Program-made: the position numbers and the translations under genes | Notes under the pieces: generated by a model | What the model was told of the DNA's origin: nothing | Seen by the model: only the letters and a program-made list of their open reading frames with translations | The model's database searches: none | Shown: piece after piece, positions 24,566 to 36,210 of the stretch | Position numbering within the stretch: the first letter of the stretch is position 1 | How the letters are laid out: the number at the start of each line of letters is the position of its first letter | Origin: Phanerochaete sordida | Taxonomy: Eukaryota > Basidiomycota > Agaricomycetes > Polyporales > Phanerochaetaceae | NCBI GenBank assembly: GCA_019973155.2 | Contig: BPQB01000009.1 | Span: 680,917 to 744,916, forward strand | Direction: 5' to 3' | Length of the DNA stretch: 64,000 nucleotides

Positions 24566-25783
24566 GTTGAGAGGCTTGCGCGTAGACTAGGTCCTGGCTG
24601 CGAATGGGAGGGTATAGTGCAGGGCGGAGGTGACGGAGGTGGGCGCGAAGGCTGAGCGCAATAATTAACGGAAGATGATCAAAAGCACTTTTGCCTCCCA
24701 ATCTTATCTTATCTGACCCACATGAGCGTCTAGATCTGAACATGGCGCCGCGCGCGGCCTTCGTCGTTCGTCGTCCACCTCCATTTGCTCGTAACCTCCA
24801 CTGTCACACATATAAAACCCTCCGAGCTATCAGCTGCACAAAAAACACAGCTACCGAGGCATTGTTTAACACAGGTCCCAGGCCAGCATATCTCATCAGC
24901 CTTTCGGCCCGCTCGAGCCTTGCGTCGTGCACGCTGACCTTCCACACGTGCTGCCGATCGCCGAATAACTTAGGGCGGACACAATCTCTGTCGCAGACCA
25001 ACCTAATTCTACTGAGCGCAGAGTCGTCTCAAAACGTGGTGGACTGAGGCGTGTATATTTCCATGAGCGCGATTTCGATTTTACTTACCATCTACAGCGT
25101 CTTCGTCGACTCCCGGCCTTGGACTCGTCCCAAGTATACTGTACTCGACAATTCTCAGGTACTATGCCAGCGTGAGCTCCGTGTGCATGTGCTTCTATGC
25201 CTATGCGTATCGTAATACACGCGTTGCGGGTTCCAACTAGGGTCCACGGGAAGGGCCCTGCTCACGAGGCCTGATTGCCACGATTACCACCACGGTCAGA
25301 TTCCGAGCAAGTATGCTTGAGTGCGTAGATATTTTATGAAGGCCTTGGGATGCCGCTGTAGGTAAATGATCTACTTCCCTAATTCGTTCCGAGCTGAACA
25401 GACTATCATAGGAGAATATCCAAGTCAACAGTGTCCGACTTTGGTCCTCTGTATCTTTGTGATCGTCCTCCGTCGGGCGGGTCAAGACGAACTCTATTGC
25501 ACGTTTAGTACGCGAGCCTACAGCGTGCTTTGTAGGTTGCTTGAGAAATCTGCCTTCATGTCCGCTCTGAAACACGAGAAGGTGTACCCCGCGAGACCAC
25601 TTCGACATTCTATCTATCCGTGCGTCACCGCAAATAGACTGCGTCGATAGATATATACCACGCCTGATTGCTGCCTACTGTCCCTGACGCCCCGACAGTT
25701 CTCAGACGCGGAGGTACGCCGTCTAAATTGGTATCGGTTGTCAAGAAATCTAACGTTTGCCCCCCAGCGCAACGCTACGAGCC
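24566..25783. other. Shared 5' region of divergent TRM61 and HET genes
   Basis: 1.2 kb without a credible gene. Tandem GATA-type motifs (CTTATCTTATCTG) occur at about 24707-24718. A TATA-like ATATATA lies at 25651-25657, about 130 bp before the HET start. Otherwise I see nothing structured. Confidence 0.45.
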
Positions 25784-28549
25784 ATGTCTACAACATACGC
25801 TCCTCCCTCCGATTCGTTTCCCTCAGGCGGAAGCCGCTACCTTCTTCCGCATCCTGCTGCAGGATTGCCGACAGGTCTAGACATAGAAGCTCTGGCGCAG
25901 CACATCCGTACATCGCGCCGCGGGCGGAAGATCTCGACGGCCGCGCCGCTATCGGGGTCCACTAAGACCAGGCTACCTTTTTTCTCCTCTTCGTCTAAGG
26001 AAGACTCCGAGACGAGGATCCCTTCGCCGAAGCCAGCTCCAGAGCCCGAGCCAGAGGAGGACTATCTTCTCGGCAAGCATTCCATGTACGAAGACCTCGA
26101 GGATGCGCCTGCCGCGCCACCATACGAGCCATCTACCAGCTTTACTGACTTGCCACCTTCGCTCGGCATACGCACAGACAATATCGACCATGGGCTCTCT
26201 GCAGAGTACTCCTCTTCGTCGCGTTCTGCGGCGGTATCGCCTGGTCCTTCGTTCCCTTCCTATTCCCAAACCTCGTTTCTCGCCTCGGGTTCCAGCCCGC
26301 CCTCTCCATTTTTCCAAGATCAAGCACGACGTCCTCCTTTGCTCGCACGCAGCCAGCTATCATCACCTTTTGCCTTGTCCCCCGGTTATTCCTCCTCTGC
26401 AGGCGGCTTCCATCAGACTAGCCATTCATTTGTTTCAAGCTCCTCGTCTGGTGGTCATACCGAGTCTTTCTCGACCTCTCAGAGAGGCTACGATGCCTTT
26501 TCCCCGCTAGGTTCATTCATGACCAGCCAGATGCCCTCCTTGGGGCTGTGGCAATACTCTTTGGCCCAGCCGCAAGAGTTTGGATATACGCTTCGTCCCA
26601 TGCCCCGTGGGCTTCGGACTATATTCGGCCTCGATTGCCACTGTACGCGGCAGTCCCACCGTACCCCTAGTAGTGCCATATTCAACCACAGACCCGAGTC
26701 TCCGCCTGCTGCGGACGAAAGCAAGCCTTCGTACGGCGCGCAGTCGCTGGAGGGCGTTTGGAGGCTTGTCAACTTCATGGACAGCCGCAGTACGACCACA
26801 CCCGTCGACTCTTACAAGCAATTCCCGAACGGAATTCTGTACTCTCTTTCGCCCTCGTCTTCCACTACGCTTGCTCCGCCCCTCCAGCGAAGGTTTCGCG
26901 GTACGGGATCCATCGATAACGAGCTCGCGGACAAGTCGTGCGCGGGCCTCGGAGTCGCGGGCCTTCTGCGCAATCTCAACGAAGTCCTCGGCACGACGTA
27001 CGAGCTCGAGGGCGATATCAAGGCTTTGCTATGTCGCTATGTAGAAGACCCTGCCATGGACTTCGGTAGCGCGTATGGGGAGCTGCGTCGCGGCTGGTTC
27101 TCAGACGTCAGCACTCTGAGGTCTCGCCTCGACAAAGGGAGACGTCGGGACGAAGATACCCGCCGGCGGGCCATCGACATGGGCCGTGGACTAATCGTGA
27201 ACCCTCGCATCACACCAAGGCGCGTTTGGGACCTCTACAGCAACCGCGTCCTGCCCTTCTGGGTGCTGCTCTCCAATGACGTGCCGCGGAACCTCTGGGC
27301 CGTGTCTCACGCATGGGTCGAGCTCGCGGAGAGACAACACGTGAAGACGCGGATTAACAGGGAGGAGTGGCCGGTGCCCATTCCGAACGATGTCGATCTC
27401 GAGCAAGTGCGGGTAGAGCTCCTCAACTTGGGCGCCGAGTACGTCTGGCTCGACGTCTTATGCTTGCGCCAGAAGATCCGCGGTGATGGAGATTCGGGGA
27501 GTCCTTTGTCGCCGCAAGAGGTCGCTTCTGAGCAGCTACGGGCAGAGGAGTGGAAGCTGGACGTCCCGACGATCGGTCATGTGTACAGATGCAAGCCGTC
27601 GCAGGTCGTCATCACATACTTCAGCGGTCTCGGGCGGCCGTTCTCGATAGGTCACACGACCTTGAAGGAAGACAGAGCCTGGCTCAACCGAGTTTGGACG
27701 ATGCAGGAGACAACTCCAAACTGGCTCCTTGGAGGGCTAACGCTTGAGCCGTTCGACGACGAAGGCGAAAGCATCTCGACGGTCTTGACTGAGTTTCACG
27801 GACACATGTGCAACTTGCTCAGCTCGCTCTCCGTCGAGATTCCGGACATATTCGCGCTGATCACCTTCCTGCTCCGCCGTCAAGGGACGAACGAGATCGA
27901 CTTTCTGGGTGCCCTTGGGTACCTCCTCAAGTGCCCAGCAATCCCCATCTATGACCAGAAACAGTCTACAGAGGATGCATGGGACCTCCTTCTGCAGCAA
28001 CTTCACCCCAAACATCTCACCGATCTCCTCATCATGTACCCAGACGCAGGCGAGGGAGGCCAGCGAAGGTGGAGACCCTCGTGGAAGCAGCTCCAGGCCT
28101 TCTGTCCCGAGCACACACTCCCAGTGACCTACTCGCCACGCGATCTCCTCCAAAGCCCAGATCCCCGCGTCACGTCGTCATCACACGGCTCGTCAACCAT
28201 CACATACTCAAACTCCGGCTACGTGATTCCACACTGTCGCATTAGTGGCCCCTCCGCGAGTGAGACGGAGCTGCGCGTACCCATCGGACGGCCCGGCACG
28301 AAGGGCAAGTCCGCCGGAGAAACGTTCCGGATTGAACCTCTGGGGCACGGCTACACTTTCTCCAAAGAATATTGTGTTGTCGGTGTCGCGGACCTCCAGT
28401 ACTGGGTGGTGGGCAACATCCGCAAGTTCGACGGCTCGGAGATGACGTTCGAGAAGGTCGGCGTTTTCTGCATTTCGGACCCGAAGGAGAGGGAGCGACT
28501 CTGGCATCTGAATCCCGGAGTCTCGGACGTTAACATTTCTTACGTCTGA
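25784..28549 (+). CDS. HET-domain protein (paralogue A of a convergent pair)
   Basis: Single exon, 921 aa. The start is the ATG at 25784 (MSTTYAPPSDSF); an open frame reaches 9 codons further back. Residues 1-270 are disordered Ser/Pro-rich sequence. A conserved core begins at GLRTIFGLDCHC (about 285), continues with SLEGVWRLVNFMDS and GSAYGELRRGWFSDV, and then the HET region: VWDLYSNRVLPFWVLL (about 480), LWAVSHAWVEL and the hallmark LGAEYVWLDVLCLRQ (about 545-558), followed by WLNRVWTMQET. HET domains act in ascomycete heterokaryon incompatibility and related NLR-like cell-death proteins, but their role in basidiomycetes is largely unproven. It shares core and C-terminus (KERERLWHLNPG) with the facing gene. 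No NACHT, WD40 or STAND module is visible. Confidence 0.83.
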   Translation: MSTTYAPPSDSFPSGGSRYLLPHPAAGLPTGLDIEALAQHIRTSRRGRKISTAAPLSGSTKTRLPFFSSSSKEDSETRIPSPKPAPEPEPEEDYLLGKHSMYEDLEDAPAAPPYEPSTSFTDLPPSLGIRTDNIDHGLSAEYSSSSRSAAVSPGPSFPSYSQTSFLASGSSPPSPFFQDQARRPPLLARSQLSSPFALSPGYSSSAGGFHQTSHSFVSSSSSGGHTESFSTSQRGYDAFSPLGSFMTSQMPSLGLWQYSLAQPQEFGYTLRPMPRGLRTIFGLDCHCTRQSHRTPSSAIFNHRPESPPAADESKPSYGAQSLEGVWRLVNFMDSRSTTTPVDSYKQFPNGILYSLSPSSSTTLAPPLQRRFRGTGSIDNELADKSCAGLGVAGLLRNLNEVLGTTYELEGDIKALLCRYVEDPAMDFGSAYGELRRGWFSDVSTLRSRLDKGRRRDEDTRRRAIDMGRGLIVNPRITPRRVWDLYSNRVLPFWVLLSNDVPRNLWAVSHAWVELAERQHVKTRINREEWPVPIPNDVDLEQVRVELLNLGAEYVWLDVLCLRQKIRGDGDSGSPLSPQEVASEQLRAEEWKLDVPTIGHVYRCKPSQVVITYFSGLGRPFSIGHTTLKEDRAWLNRVWTMQETTPNWLLGGLTLEPFDDEGESISTVLTEFHGHMCNLLSSLSVEIPDIFALITFLLRRQGTNEIDFLGALGYLLKCPAIPIYDQKQSTEDAWDLLLQQLHPKHLTDLLIMYPDAGEGGQRRWRPSWKQLQAFCPEHTLPVTYSPRDLLQSPDPRVTSSSHGSSTITYSNSGYVIPHCRISGPSASETELRVPIGRPGTKGKSAGETFRIEPLGHGYTFSKEYCVVGVADLQYWVVGNIRKFDGSEMTFEKVGVFCISDPKERERLWHLNPGVSDVNISYV

Positions 28550-28830
28550 CGAAATGCGGGTAAAGAAGTAAATAGTGTTGTCCTATGCACGGTCGTATTC
28601 ACACCGCATCTGATGCGCGCAGGTAGTACAACATGTACAGTACACGGATGAATGAACATAAAAATAATGTTACTCTTACATGGTCCTATATATCGCGCAA
28701 AACCTTTACGGAAGTTTCGAGTCAAATACGTGGATAGGTAGTCGCTGGATATGGTCCGCAAGACTTCGTCAGTCACATAACGTAGGTCGAGGGAGCTTAG
28801 GGAAGGACGTACAGCCCAGTTGTCCGTCGC

Positions 28831-31800
28831 TCAGAGATAGTGGATCGGCGTATCGGAATAACCTGGATTCAGATGCCAAAGCCTCTCTCTCTCCTTCGCG
28901 TCCGGCATGCGGAAAGTGTAGATCTTCTCAAACTTGAGGTACTCCATCTCTTCATGGCGATCGGAAATTCGGCCGAGCACCCAGTACTCCAAATCAGCCA
29001 TCCCGACTGCGGCGTAGAAGGTATCTTGTTCGAAAGGCATGACCATATTCAACTCCGGGAGGTTGAAGTCGACGAGGAACGGCGCCGTCTTGCAGTTATT
29101 GGCACGGAGCTGAGTGGGCGACCCCAGGAGAACGTGCATGGAGGTGCCGATATCGCTGATAGTGAACTTGCAATTCTCGATGACGTACGGGTAGTTCCAA
29201 TAGACGACTTCATCGTCGTGGATCTTGTGAGCGAGAAGCTCGCCTTCGGAGTAGCTGATACTTGTCATTTCCTCGGGTATTAGCTTGCCTTGAAGCATTT
29301 GTGACCATGAAGGACGCCACTTCGAGCCCGGAGCGTTGCCCGCAAGGGGACAGACGACGAGTAGGTCGGTCCGATGCTTGCGTGTCATCTGCTGGAGAAG
29401 CTGGCTCCAAGCGTCCTCGCAGCGCATATCCGTCTCGTAGATGGGAAGGGCAGGACAGTCGAGGAGAAGGCCTAGGGCACTGACGTAGTCGGCAGGGTAG
29501 GTGCCTTTCCGCCTACGCAACGCTTTTGCGAGAGCAAACAGGTCCGGCGATTCATGCGAGAGTATGAGCGACAGGTTGCAGAGCCTCGCATGGAAGACGG
29601 AGGGAAGGTCCATGCCTTCTTTATGGGCCACGAAGTTATCGGTGGTCAGGCCGCCGAGGAGCCAGTTGGAAGTAGTCTCTTGAACCGTCCAGACTCGGTT
29701 GAGCCAACTCCGATTCTCTGTGAGCATTTCTTGGGACACGCGGAACGGTCGCCCCAGCCCACTAAAGTATGTGATGACGACCTGGGATGGTTTGCACCGG
29801 AAGACGTGACCAATAGTGGGTACGTCAAGCTTCCACTCCTCCTGCCGCTTCTCCTCAAAATCTCTCCAAGCGTCCTCGCTCCAACCCAGGAGATCCCGAT
29901 GGCTCGTCTGAACCTGTTGCCGCAGGCACAGCACGTCGAGCCAGACGTACTCAGCACCCAGGTTTAACAGCTCGATGCGTACGTGATCGAGGTCGACACC
30001 GCGCGGGATAGGGACAGTCCACCCCGAACCGTTGATGCGAGTACGGATGAACTCCAGCTCTTTGCCGTCGACCCAGCTGTGCGACACGGCCCAAAGATTT
30101 CGGGGAATGTCGGTGGTAAGAAGCACCCAGAAGGGAAGAACGCGGTTGCTGTATAGGTCCCACACTCGACGAGGTGGAGTACGAGGCTTGACGATGAGGC
30201 CTGCAGCTCGATCTATTGCCTGCATCCGCATCGACTCGTCTTGAGCAACGCTTTTACGCAAGCGTTCCCGAAGACGGTCGACGTCGCAGAACCATCCGCG
30301 CCGAAGCTCGCCGTACGCCCTTCCGAAATCGCACGTTTCGGTGTTCACGTAGGAGCTGAGGAGAGTCGACAGCTTGTCGCTGAGCTGATACTTTGTCCCA
30401 AGGACTTGGTTCAGATTGTCCAGGAGTCCGAGGACGCCAAGAGAGCTACACAGTGTGTTCGCAAGTTCATTGAGTATTGCGCCTGTGCCTTCGAAACGCA
30501 TCTGGAGAGGACAAGGGGTGTCAGGCCGGGTGGGCATGACGGAGAATCGACGACCCTCCGGGAACTGTTTGAACGCTTCGATCGGAGTGGAAGACGAGCT
30601 CTTCATCAGATCTACAAGCTGCCATACGCCCTCGAGAGACCCTGCGCCATGGCTCGGCTGGCTATCTCGCCTCTTTGCATTGTTAGGACCACGCGCGGTG
30701 GTGCAGTTCAATCCAAAGATGATGCGCAGCTCAGGAGGGACTTCACTAGGGATGGAGGGCCTCGAAGGGCCGCTGCGCTTGATATCTCGGAACGGAATTG
30801 GCGTCTGAAGATGTTTCCACAGTCCGAGAGCAGAGGGGGGGCGGGCAGGAGGGGCAGGCCTTTCGTGCGCCAATGCTGCGAACGAAGGAGTGGGCGAGGA
30901 AAGCGCAGGAGGGGGCGATGCGTTTATAATACTGATAGAAGGGTATGCGACGGGAGAGAGGCGCTGCATGGCAGCATCTTGGTGCGGGGTTTGGGATGGC
31001 GACTCCGTTCCACGCTCTGTGGTGGGACCACGAGACGGAAGCGTATCAGAGGACGCTCCACTCCTGGAGAATAGGGAGGGGCTTTGACTGATGTCCTCAT
31101 CCTCGACGATGGACGCCGGGGAGGACGGAGGGGTAAGTAACGGCGACCCATCAACGGGCGTTGCAGGTTCTTCCTGAAGCACGAACAGCGTCCTCGACGA
31201 CTCTGTGGGTGGCGCTGTGGTGTGCGGGGGACGAACAGTGGGTGAATCGTCGCCGACGTCAGCAGGAGGTGTGGGAAGTGAACCAGTGCCCGTGCGGGTA
31301 TTGCTCGGTGGTCGCGACGACTTGTAGCTTGCGGTCCTCGTCCTCGGGAATAGAGGCTCGGGAGGGGGAGTCGGCGAGGTAACAACGCCACTGGAACGGA
31401 ATGATGTGGCATGAGGTGGCGTGAATAGGGCTCGATGTCCAAGAGTCGTTTGTTTCTGTGGGGCTGGTTCGGGAGGTGTAGGCAAAGGACGGCTGGCCTG
31501 CGCTGTGTTGCTCGTCAAAAAGTAAGTATCGGAGCTGGGTGCCCTGTCTCGTTCACTGGGTGCAAAGTCAGCAGCACTCAGATCTAGTGAGAAAACAATT
31601 TCGTACGTGGAATTGCGAGACTGTTTATCATTTGATTCGGACTGCAGTGGGCTGTCGAAGTCGATAAGAGAGGGGGAAGGCGATCGAGAGGCAGGGTGGT
31701 AGCCAGAGCGATGCCTCTCCGGCTCCGCTAGGTGCGCGAGGCCTGACTCTAGGTCGTAGCCATCGTCAGAGGCGGTAGCGCTGGGAGAGACGGAAGGAGA

Positions 31801-32010
31801 GGAACCAGCAGAGTCGGTGGAAGGGCCGCTAGCATAGCCTGAATCGTCTCGTTGGATAGGACCAGTGGCCGATACCGTTGAGACAGGCGGAAGACTGCTG
31901 GGCTTAAGGGCACTCTTTGGTAGAGGGACAGAGTGGTGCAGAGGTGGTCGCACGGGAATGCTCTCGCGCGCGTCGGGAGGCTGAGCCGTCGTTTGACGAT
32001 TGTGTGCCAT
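28831..32010 (-). CDS. HET-domain protein (paralogue B of a convergent pair)
   Basis: Single exon, 1059 aa from the ATG at 32010 (MAHNRQTTAQPP). The frame is open 66 codons further but lacks support there. Residues 1-430 are disordered, rich in Ser, Pro and Thr (many TPP and SP sites). The core follows the same order as paralogue A: LRIIFGLNCTTARG, SLEGVWQLVDLMKS, FGRAYGELRRGWFCDV, VWDLYSNRVLPFWVLL (about 615), LWAVSHSWVDG, LGAEYVWLDVLCLRQQ (about 680-695), WLNRVWTVQET and KERERLWHLNPGYSD at the end. The two stops are 281 bp apart, so the transcripts may overlap. Function is inferred from the HET family only; an allorecognition or defence role is possible. The disordered N-termini differ far more than the cores. 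Confidence 0.83.
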   Translation of the reverse strand: MAHNRQTTAQPPDARESIPVRPPLHHSVPLPKSALKPSSLPPVSTVSATGPIQRDDSGYASGPSTDSAGSSPSVSPSATASDDGYDLESGLAHLAEPERHRSGYHPASRSPSPSLIDFDSPLQSESNDKQSRNSTYEIVFSLDLSAADFAPSERDRAPSSDTYFLTSNTAQASRPLPTPPEPAPQKQTTLGHRALFTPPHATSFRSSGVVTSPTPPPEPLFPRTRTASYKSSRPPSNTRTGTGSLPTPPADVGDDSPTVRPPHTTAPPTESSRTLFVLQEEPATPVDGSPLLTPPSSPASIVEDEDISQSPSLFSRSGASSDTLPSRGPTTERGTESPSQTPHQDAAMQRLSPVAYPSISIINASPPPALSSPTPSFAALAHERPAPPARPPSALGLWKHLQTPIPFRDIKRSGPSRPSIPSEVPPELRIIFGLNCTTARGPNNAKRRDSQPSHGAGSLEGVWQLVDLMKSSSSTPIEAFKQFPEGRRFSVMPTRPDTPCPLQMRFEGTGAILNELANTLCSSLGVLGLLDNLNQVLGTKYQLSDKLSTLLSSYVNTETCDFGRAYGELRRGWFCDVDRLRERLRKSVAQDESMRMQAIDRAAGLIVKPRTPPRRVWDLYSNRVLPFWVLLTTDIPRNLWAVSHSWVDGKELEFIRTRINGSGWTVPIPRGVDLDHVRIELLNLGAEYVWLDVLCLRQQVQTSHRDLLGWSEDAWRDFEEKRQEEWKLDVPTIGHVFRCKPSQVVITYFSGLGRPFRVSQEMLTENRSWLNRVWTVQETTSNWLLGGLTTDNFVAHKEGMDLPSVFHARLCNLSLILSHESPDLFALAKALRRRKGTYPADYVSALGLLLDCPALPIYETDMRCEDAWSQLLQQMTRKHRTDLLVVCPLAGNAPGSKWRPSWSQMLQGKLIPEEMTSISYSEGELLAHKIHDDEVVYWNYPYVIENCKFTISDIGTSMHVLLGSPTQLRANNCKTAPFLVDFNLPELNMVMPFEQDTFYAAVGMADLEYWVLGRISDRHEEMEYLKFEKIYTFRMPDAKERERLWHLNPGYSDTPIHYL

Positions 32011-32811
32011 GGCAATCTGGAAGACAATCAGGACCTCCGAGCCGTTTCTACTGTGTCCGCGAAACGACTCACATCGATCGCCTCGACAATCGCTGCAACC
32101 GGGAGGTGTAGAAAGAGGTGCGTAAAGCGGCTTCGTGACGACGATACTAGGATCCCTGAGATCACCGAAGATGGCACAGAAAAGGGCGTCGAAACGGGCC
32201 GAGCCCAATCATGCACCAACGGAGTGGAAGGTTTCTACCGTACGTTGATATATGGTGGTGACGGCATGACAATGGCTACGGCCGGACGAAGTTGCCAAAA
32301 TAAGCCCAGAAACCTTGCAATTAGAGAGAGCCAGAAGTCATGGCAAACAGGGCGGACCGGCGTGTATGCCAATATACTATCCCGAGCAGCCTTCGGGTCC
32401 CATGAAACCTCCTCTTGCGGCGAGCCTGTAGAATACGCGATGAGTACACGTATGTCGGATAATCTCAGGAACACTCAGAACCTACTGGAGCTGACAGCCT
32501 TCCCGGAAGGTAACAAATATGGAGAACATGCCTGGGACAACCCCGTGTTGCGAACAGCTGGAAAGGGTCTGTGGGAAACACGAGCCTCATGGGCCTGCAG
32601 CCTCTCATGTTCATGTACACCTCCACGCCTATCGGTGTGAACATACCTGTGCGCGACCGTGAGGGCCGGCACTCAAACGACACGTGAAAGAGCCTAGCAC
32701 CGTCCCGCAGACAGCGACCCAAGCGGCACAACGCAACGCGATCCTGCAGAAATCCTCAACACATCCCATTCCTACGACGGACCACGTACATCTCATCCCC
32801 AGACCCACACC
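32011..32811. other. Intergenic region between HET-B start and RAD4 stop
   Basis: About 800 bp holding the HET-B promoter and the RAD4 3' flank. Short plus-strand frames here have no domain character, and nothing else is seen. Confidence 0.45.
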
Positions 32812-35800
32812 TCACTCCCCGACAGCCGCGCGAATCGCCTCCTCCGCCTCGCGCTCCGCCTGCTTCTCCGCCTCGCTCTTCCCCCTGCGCGAGCGCAGCA
32901 CGCGGTCGGACGTCACCGCGGGCGCCGGCGCCACGCGCGCGCGTTTCGCAGGGGCGGCCGGCGCGGGCTCTGTCCCGGACAGGGCGGAGTCGTCGTCGCT
33001 CCGCGCACGCTTGCGGCCGCGCCGCGCGGGCTGCTTGCGCGGGGTCCTCCCGTTTGTGGCCTTCCCGTTCGCCTTCGCAGGCGTGCCCGTGCCGCTGCGG
33101 CTCGGCCGCGCGCTGGCTTTCGGGGTTGCGGCCTGTACCGCGGGCTCGGGTAGTGTTTCCTCGACGGCATCTGCTTCTGCCTGTGTCTGCGCGTGGGCAG
33201 CCGCCAGTTCCGCCATGCTCCGGATCGGGCCCTCCGCCGGCGTGCGCGCCTCGGGTATCTGCACCTCCTCGAGCGGTTCGTCGTCCTCCTCGACTTCCAA
33301 AGGCTCCAGGACGAACGGCGACGGCGGCGGAGGCGCCTTCGGCGCATCCTCTGCGTGGACAGACCCTGACGGCTCGACCTGAGCTTCCGGCTTCTCGGGA
33401 GCGTCGCTCCGTTCAGGAAGCACCACATGCAGATTGCGCGGGAGCGTGTACGGCCTGACGACATCGTCCGCCGTCGTGAGGAAGCCACCCGCATCTTGGT
33501 TTTCATGTGCCTAGAAAAGAGTGTCAATCCACGCGAAATGAAATCGCGCTGATAGAGCCCTGACCTCGTCCTCTGGCGCGGGCTCGCTGGCGATCTTCTG
33601 CGGCTCGCTGGGGCCGGCGTACTGTTCCTGCACCCGCTGCCGCACGCGCAGCCCCTGAATGAGCTTCTGCCAGCGTTTGATGACTAGCTCGTGCTCTTTC
33701 TTGCGCCGCTTCTTCTCTGCCTCTTGCTCTGCCTCCCAATATGCCTGAAGCACGCCAGAATAAGAACGTGCATCTATACATTCGGAAGGATAAAGACTGA
33801 CCTCGAGCAAAGCCTGTTCATGCTCAGCAGCGACCACAACGCCAGTAATGACCGGAAACGCGCGACGCTTCTTGAATTCGAAACCCGTCTGCCAAGCACT
33901 GAGCATACCGAGATGAACTAGGAATCGGATGGCACTTACCACAGCCTCAGCAAAGTCGAAACCAAGCTGTCGAGCAACCTTAGCTGCACCCTTGTCTGCC
34001 GCAAAATATGAGCGAACTGTCAAACGACTTTGGGCGACTTGCACGTACGCGGAACATATGCAGCCCCAGCTGGTAGCATCGTCGGCACGTAGAGATCAAT
34101 GTTTCCGAAATCATTCTTCGGCACCTTGCCCTGGAATACGCGTCAGAATCGCAGCGTGTGCATAGAACGAGAACGCCATACGTCGACCACAGGCTGCGGA
34201 ACATACAGCTCCGTCTGAGCCTCCGCATACAGCCCCTGCATGACGTCGCCCCCGCCCTCGGCGCCCGCGCCCTGGCCCGCGACAGGCAGCCCGTCGCGCT
34301 CCGCGAGCGCCATCTCGACCGCGCGGCGGCGGTTCACCGTGACGGCGTGCTGCTTGACCCACTTCATCGGCTGCGCGCCCGCGCGCACGACGCGGCCCTG
34401 GCGCATCCAGGTCTCCGCCGTCTTGAGCGCGCGCACGTTCGCGCGCGGGTACACGGCCTCGCCGCGGAAGCGGCCCAGCTCGGCCGGCGGGTGCACGACC
34501 TCGTCGCGCCGCAGGTGCCGCGCGAGCACGTACAGCGGGTGCCCCTTGAAGCCTGCCATCGTGTCGGGCATCTTCTCTGTTAGTTGGTTCGCCTGCAGCT
34601 CGTCGTCCTCGAGGTCGTCGCGGTTCTGTGTGGGTGAGGGTCAGCTGCTGGTGAGGAGCGGCTGGAGGGGGTGCTTACGAGTCGGAAGGGGCGTGTTACG
34701 ATGCGCATGACGCTCTCCCACCACTCCTTCTTGCCCTTGCCGCCATGCTGCATCTTCGCGACCTTTGCGCCGAACTCCCGCGCATATCGGGGCGTGACGT
34801 CTCTGGCATACCCGTCTTCCTCAAATGCGACGACATATACCATGCGATTTTCGACTCTCGTGCCTGGCTGTAGGTTGGCATTGGCTGTGGGGTCGAAGGC
34901 GACGCGCTTGTTGACATAGCCACGTATTGGATCCACAGGCAGCCATTTGGCATCGGCTCGCGAGAATACTTCTGTCCAGAAGACTGGTGCAGATGTTGTT
35001 GGGTCAGGTGTTCGGTCACCTAACATCAATTGTAAGTCAGCAAGCATGAAAGACTTATGTCCTGCACCCACGTTTCTTCTGCGGGGCAGATCCCAGTTTA
35101 CGCCCTTTGCTCTTGCGCAAGTTGATAACTGGAGGTGCCTTCTGCTTCCCCTTGTCAGGGGTGGACGGAGTACTACCTCCGTCGACACGCTGCCCATTCC
35201 CAGGGAAGTTCTTGTTCGAAGTCGGGATGTCGACCTGCTCCATGTCCTCATCCTCGTCCTCGTCGTCTTCCGTCGCCTTCTCCTTGCCCTTGCCCTTCGC
35301 GTCCCTCTTCTTCTTCGGCGACGTCTTCGGCTTGCCGACCTTCGCCTGCCACGGCACGCTCTGCAGGCTGACGACGAGCCGCGCGGGTATGCCGATGGCG
35401 CGGCAGAGCGCGGTGAACAGCTGCGCGCTCGTGTCGCGCGAGCCCTTGCGCATGAGCGCGTGCTTCATCAGGCTCTTCTCGCTGCGGATGAGCTCGCCCC
35501 TGTCTTCGTCCTCATCGTCCTCGTCGACGTCTCGTGCGCGGCCTTTGCCCTTCCTGTCTGCCTTTCGCGCCTCTTTTCGTCTAAGTTCCTCCTGGACGTC
35601 CTCAAAGGAGCGGCTGCGTATGTGTCCCGTCGGGAGCACGCTGAAGAAGTCGATCCACCACAGTACGAGGCGTTCCACGGCAGACTGGAACATGTGCCCG
35701 CGTACTGCGGCGTCCGGGTAGCGCGACTTGTTGATCAAAGCGAACGCGTTTTGGAGATTTATTGGGGTCAGGGACATTAGACGGGCCTGCAAGTATGTTG

Positions 35801-36210
35801 AGATCCGTGAACATGAGTGATACGCGCGAAGTCATACGTGCAATAGTTGGTCATTGATCCACTTGTTCCTCGTTCGTGCGTTGGCGAGCAGCAGAAGCGT
35901 GTGCGCTTTGTGACACGTCAGGCGCGCCACACGCGCAGCATACAGCTCTGCGGCTCGCTTCCTATCCCAAATGTCAAATTGAGTACACTCGCCAGGCAGC
36001 TGATGGTGCGCACTTTGCGGTGTCATCCTGCTTGGGTTTCGCCCGCGTTTGGATAGTGATCTCGATGTTCGGTGCGGGAGTAGACGAACCGGAGGCTGCT
36101 GCACTGGGTACCACATATAGATCCTCCTGCTGCAGCGGAACCTCGACCTCCTCCCAGTCGAAGTCGTCCTCGCTTTCGTCGCCCACGACCGAACTTGACT
36201 CTGGCTGCAT
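32812..36210 (-). CDS. RAD4: XPC/Rad4 DNA-damage recognition protein
   Basis: Nuclear protein that recognises helix-distorting lesions in global nucleotide excision repair. Ten exons close in frame (974 aa): 36014-36210, 35838-35961, 35072-35786, 34679-35019, 34182-34625, 34049-34130, 33940-33995, 33802-33888, 33565-33744 and 32812-33510. The transglutaminase-like fold spans roughly residues 90-460: HARLMSLTPINLQNAFALIN, SAQLFTALCRAIGIPARLV, and after a Lys/Asp-rich linker PVFWTEVFSRADAKWLPVDP. The BHD domains follow: FKGHPLYVLARHLRRDEVVH (BHD1), VNRRRAVEMALAERDGLP, and KVPKNDFGNIDLYVPTMLP (BHD3) to GFEFKKRRAFPVITGVVVA. The last 230 residues are a disordered Ala/Pro/Arg-rich tail. The start used is Met 36210; an in-frame Met at 36396 would add 62 residues. 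It is divergent from the gene at 36560. Confidence 0.93.
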
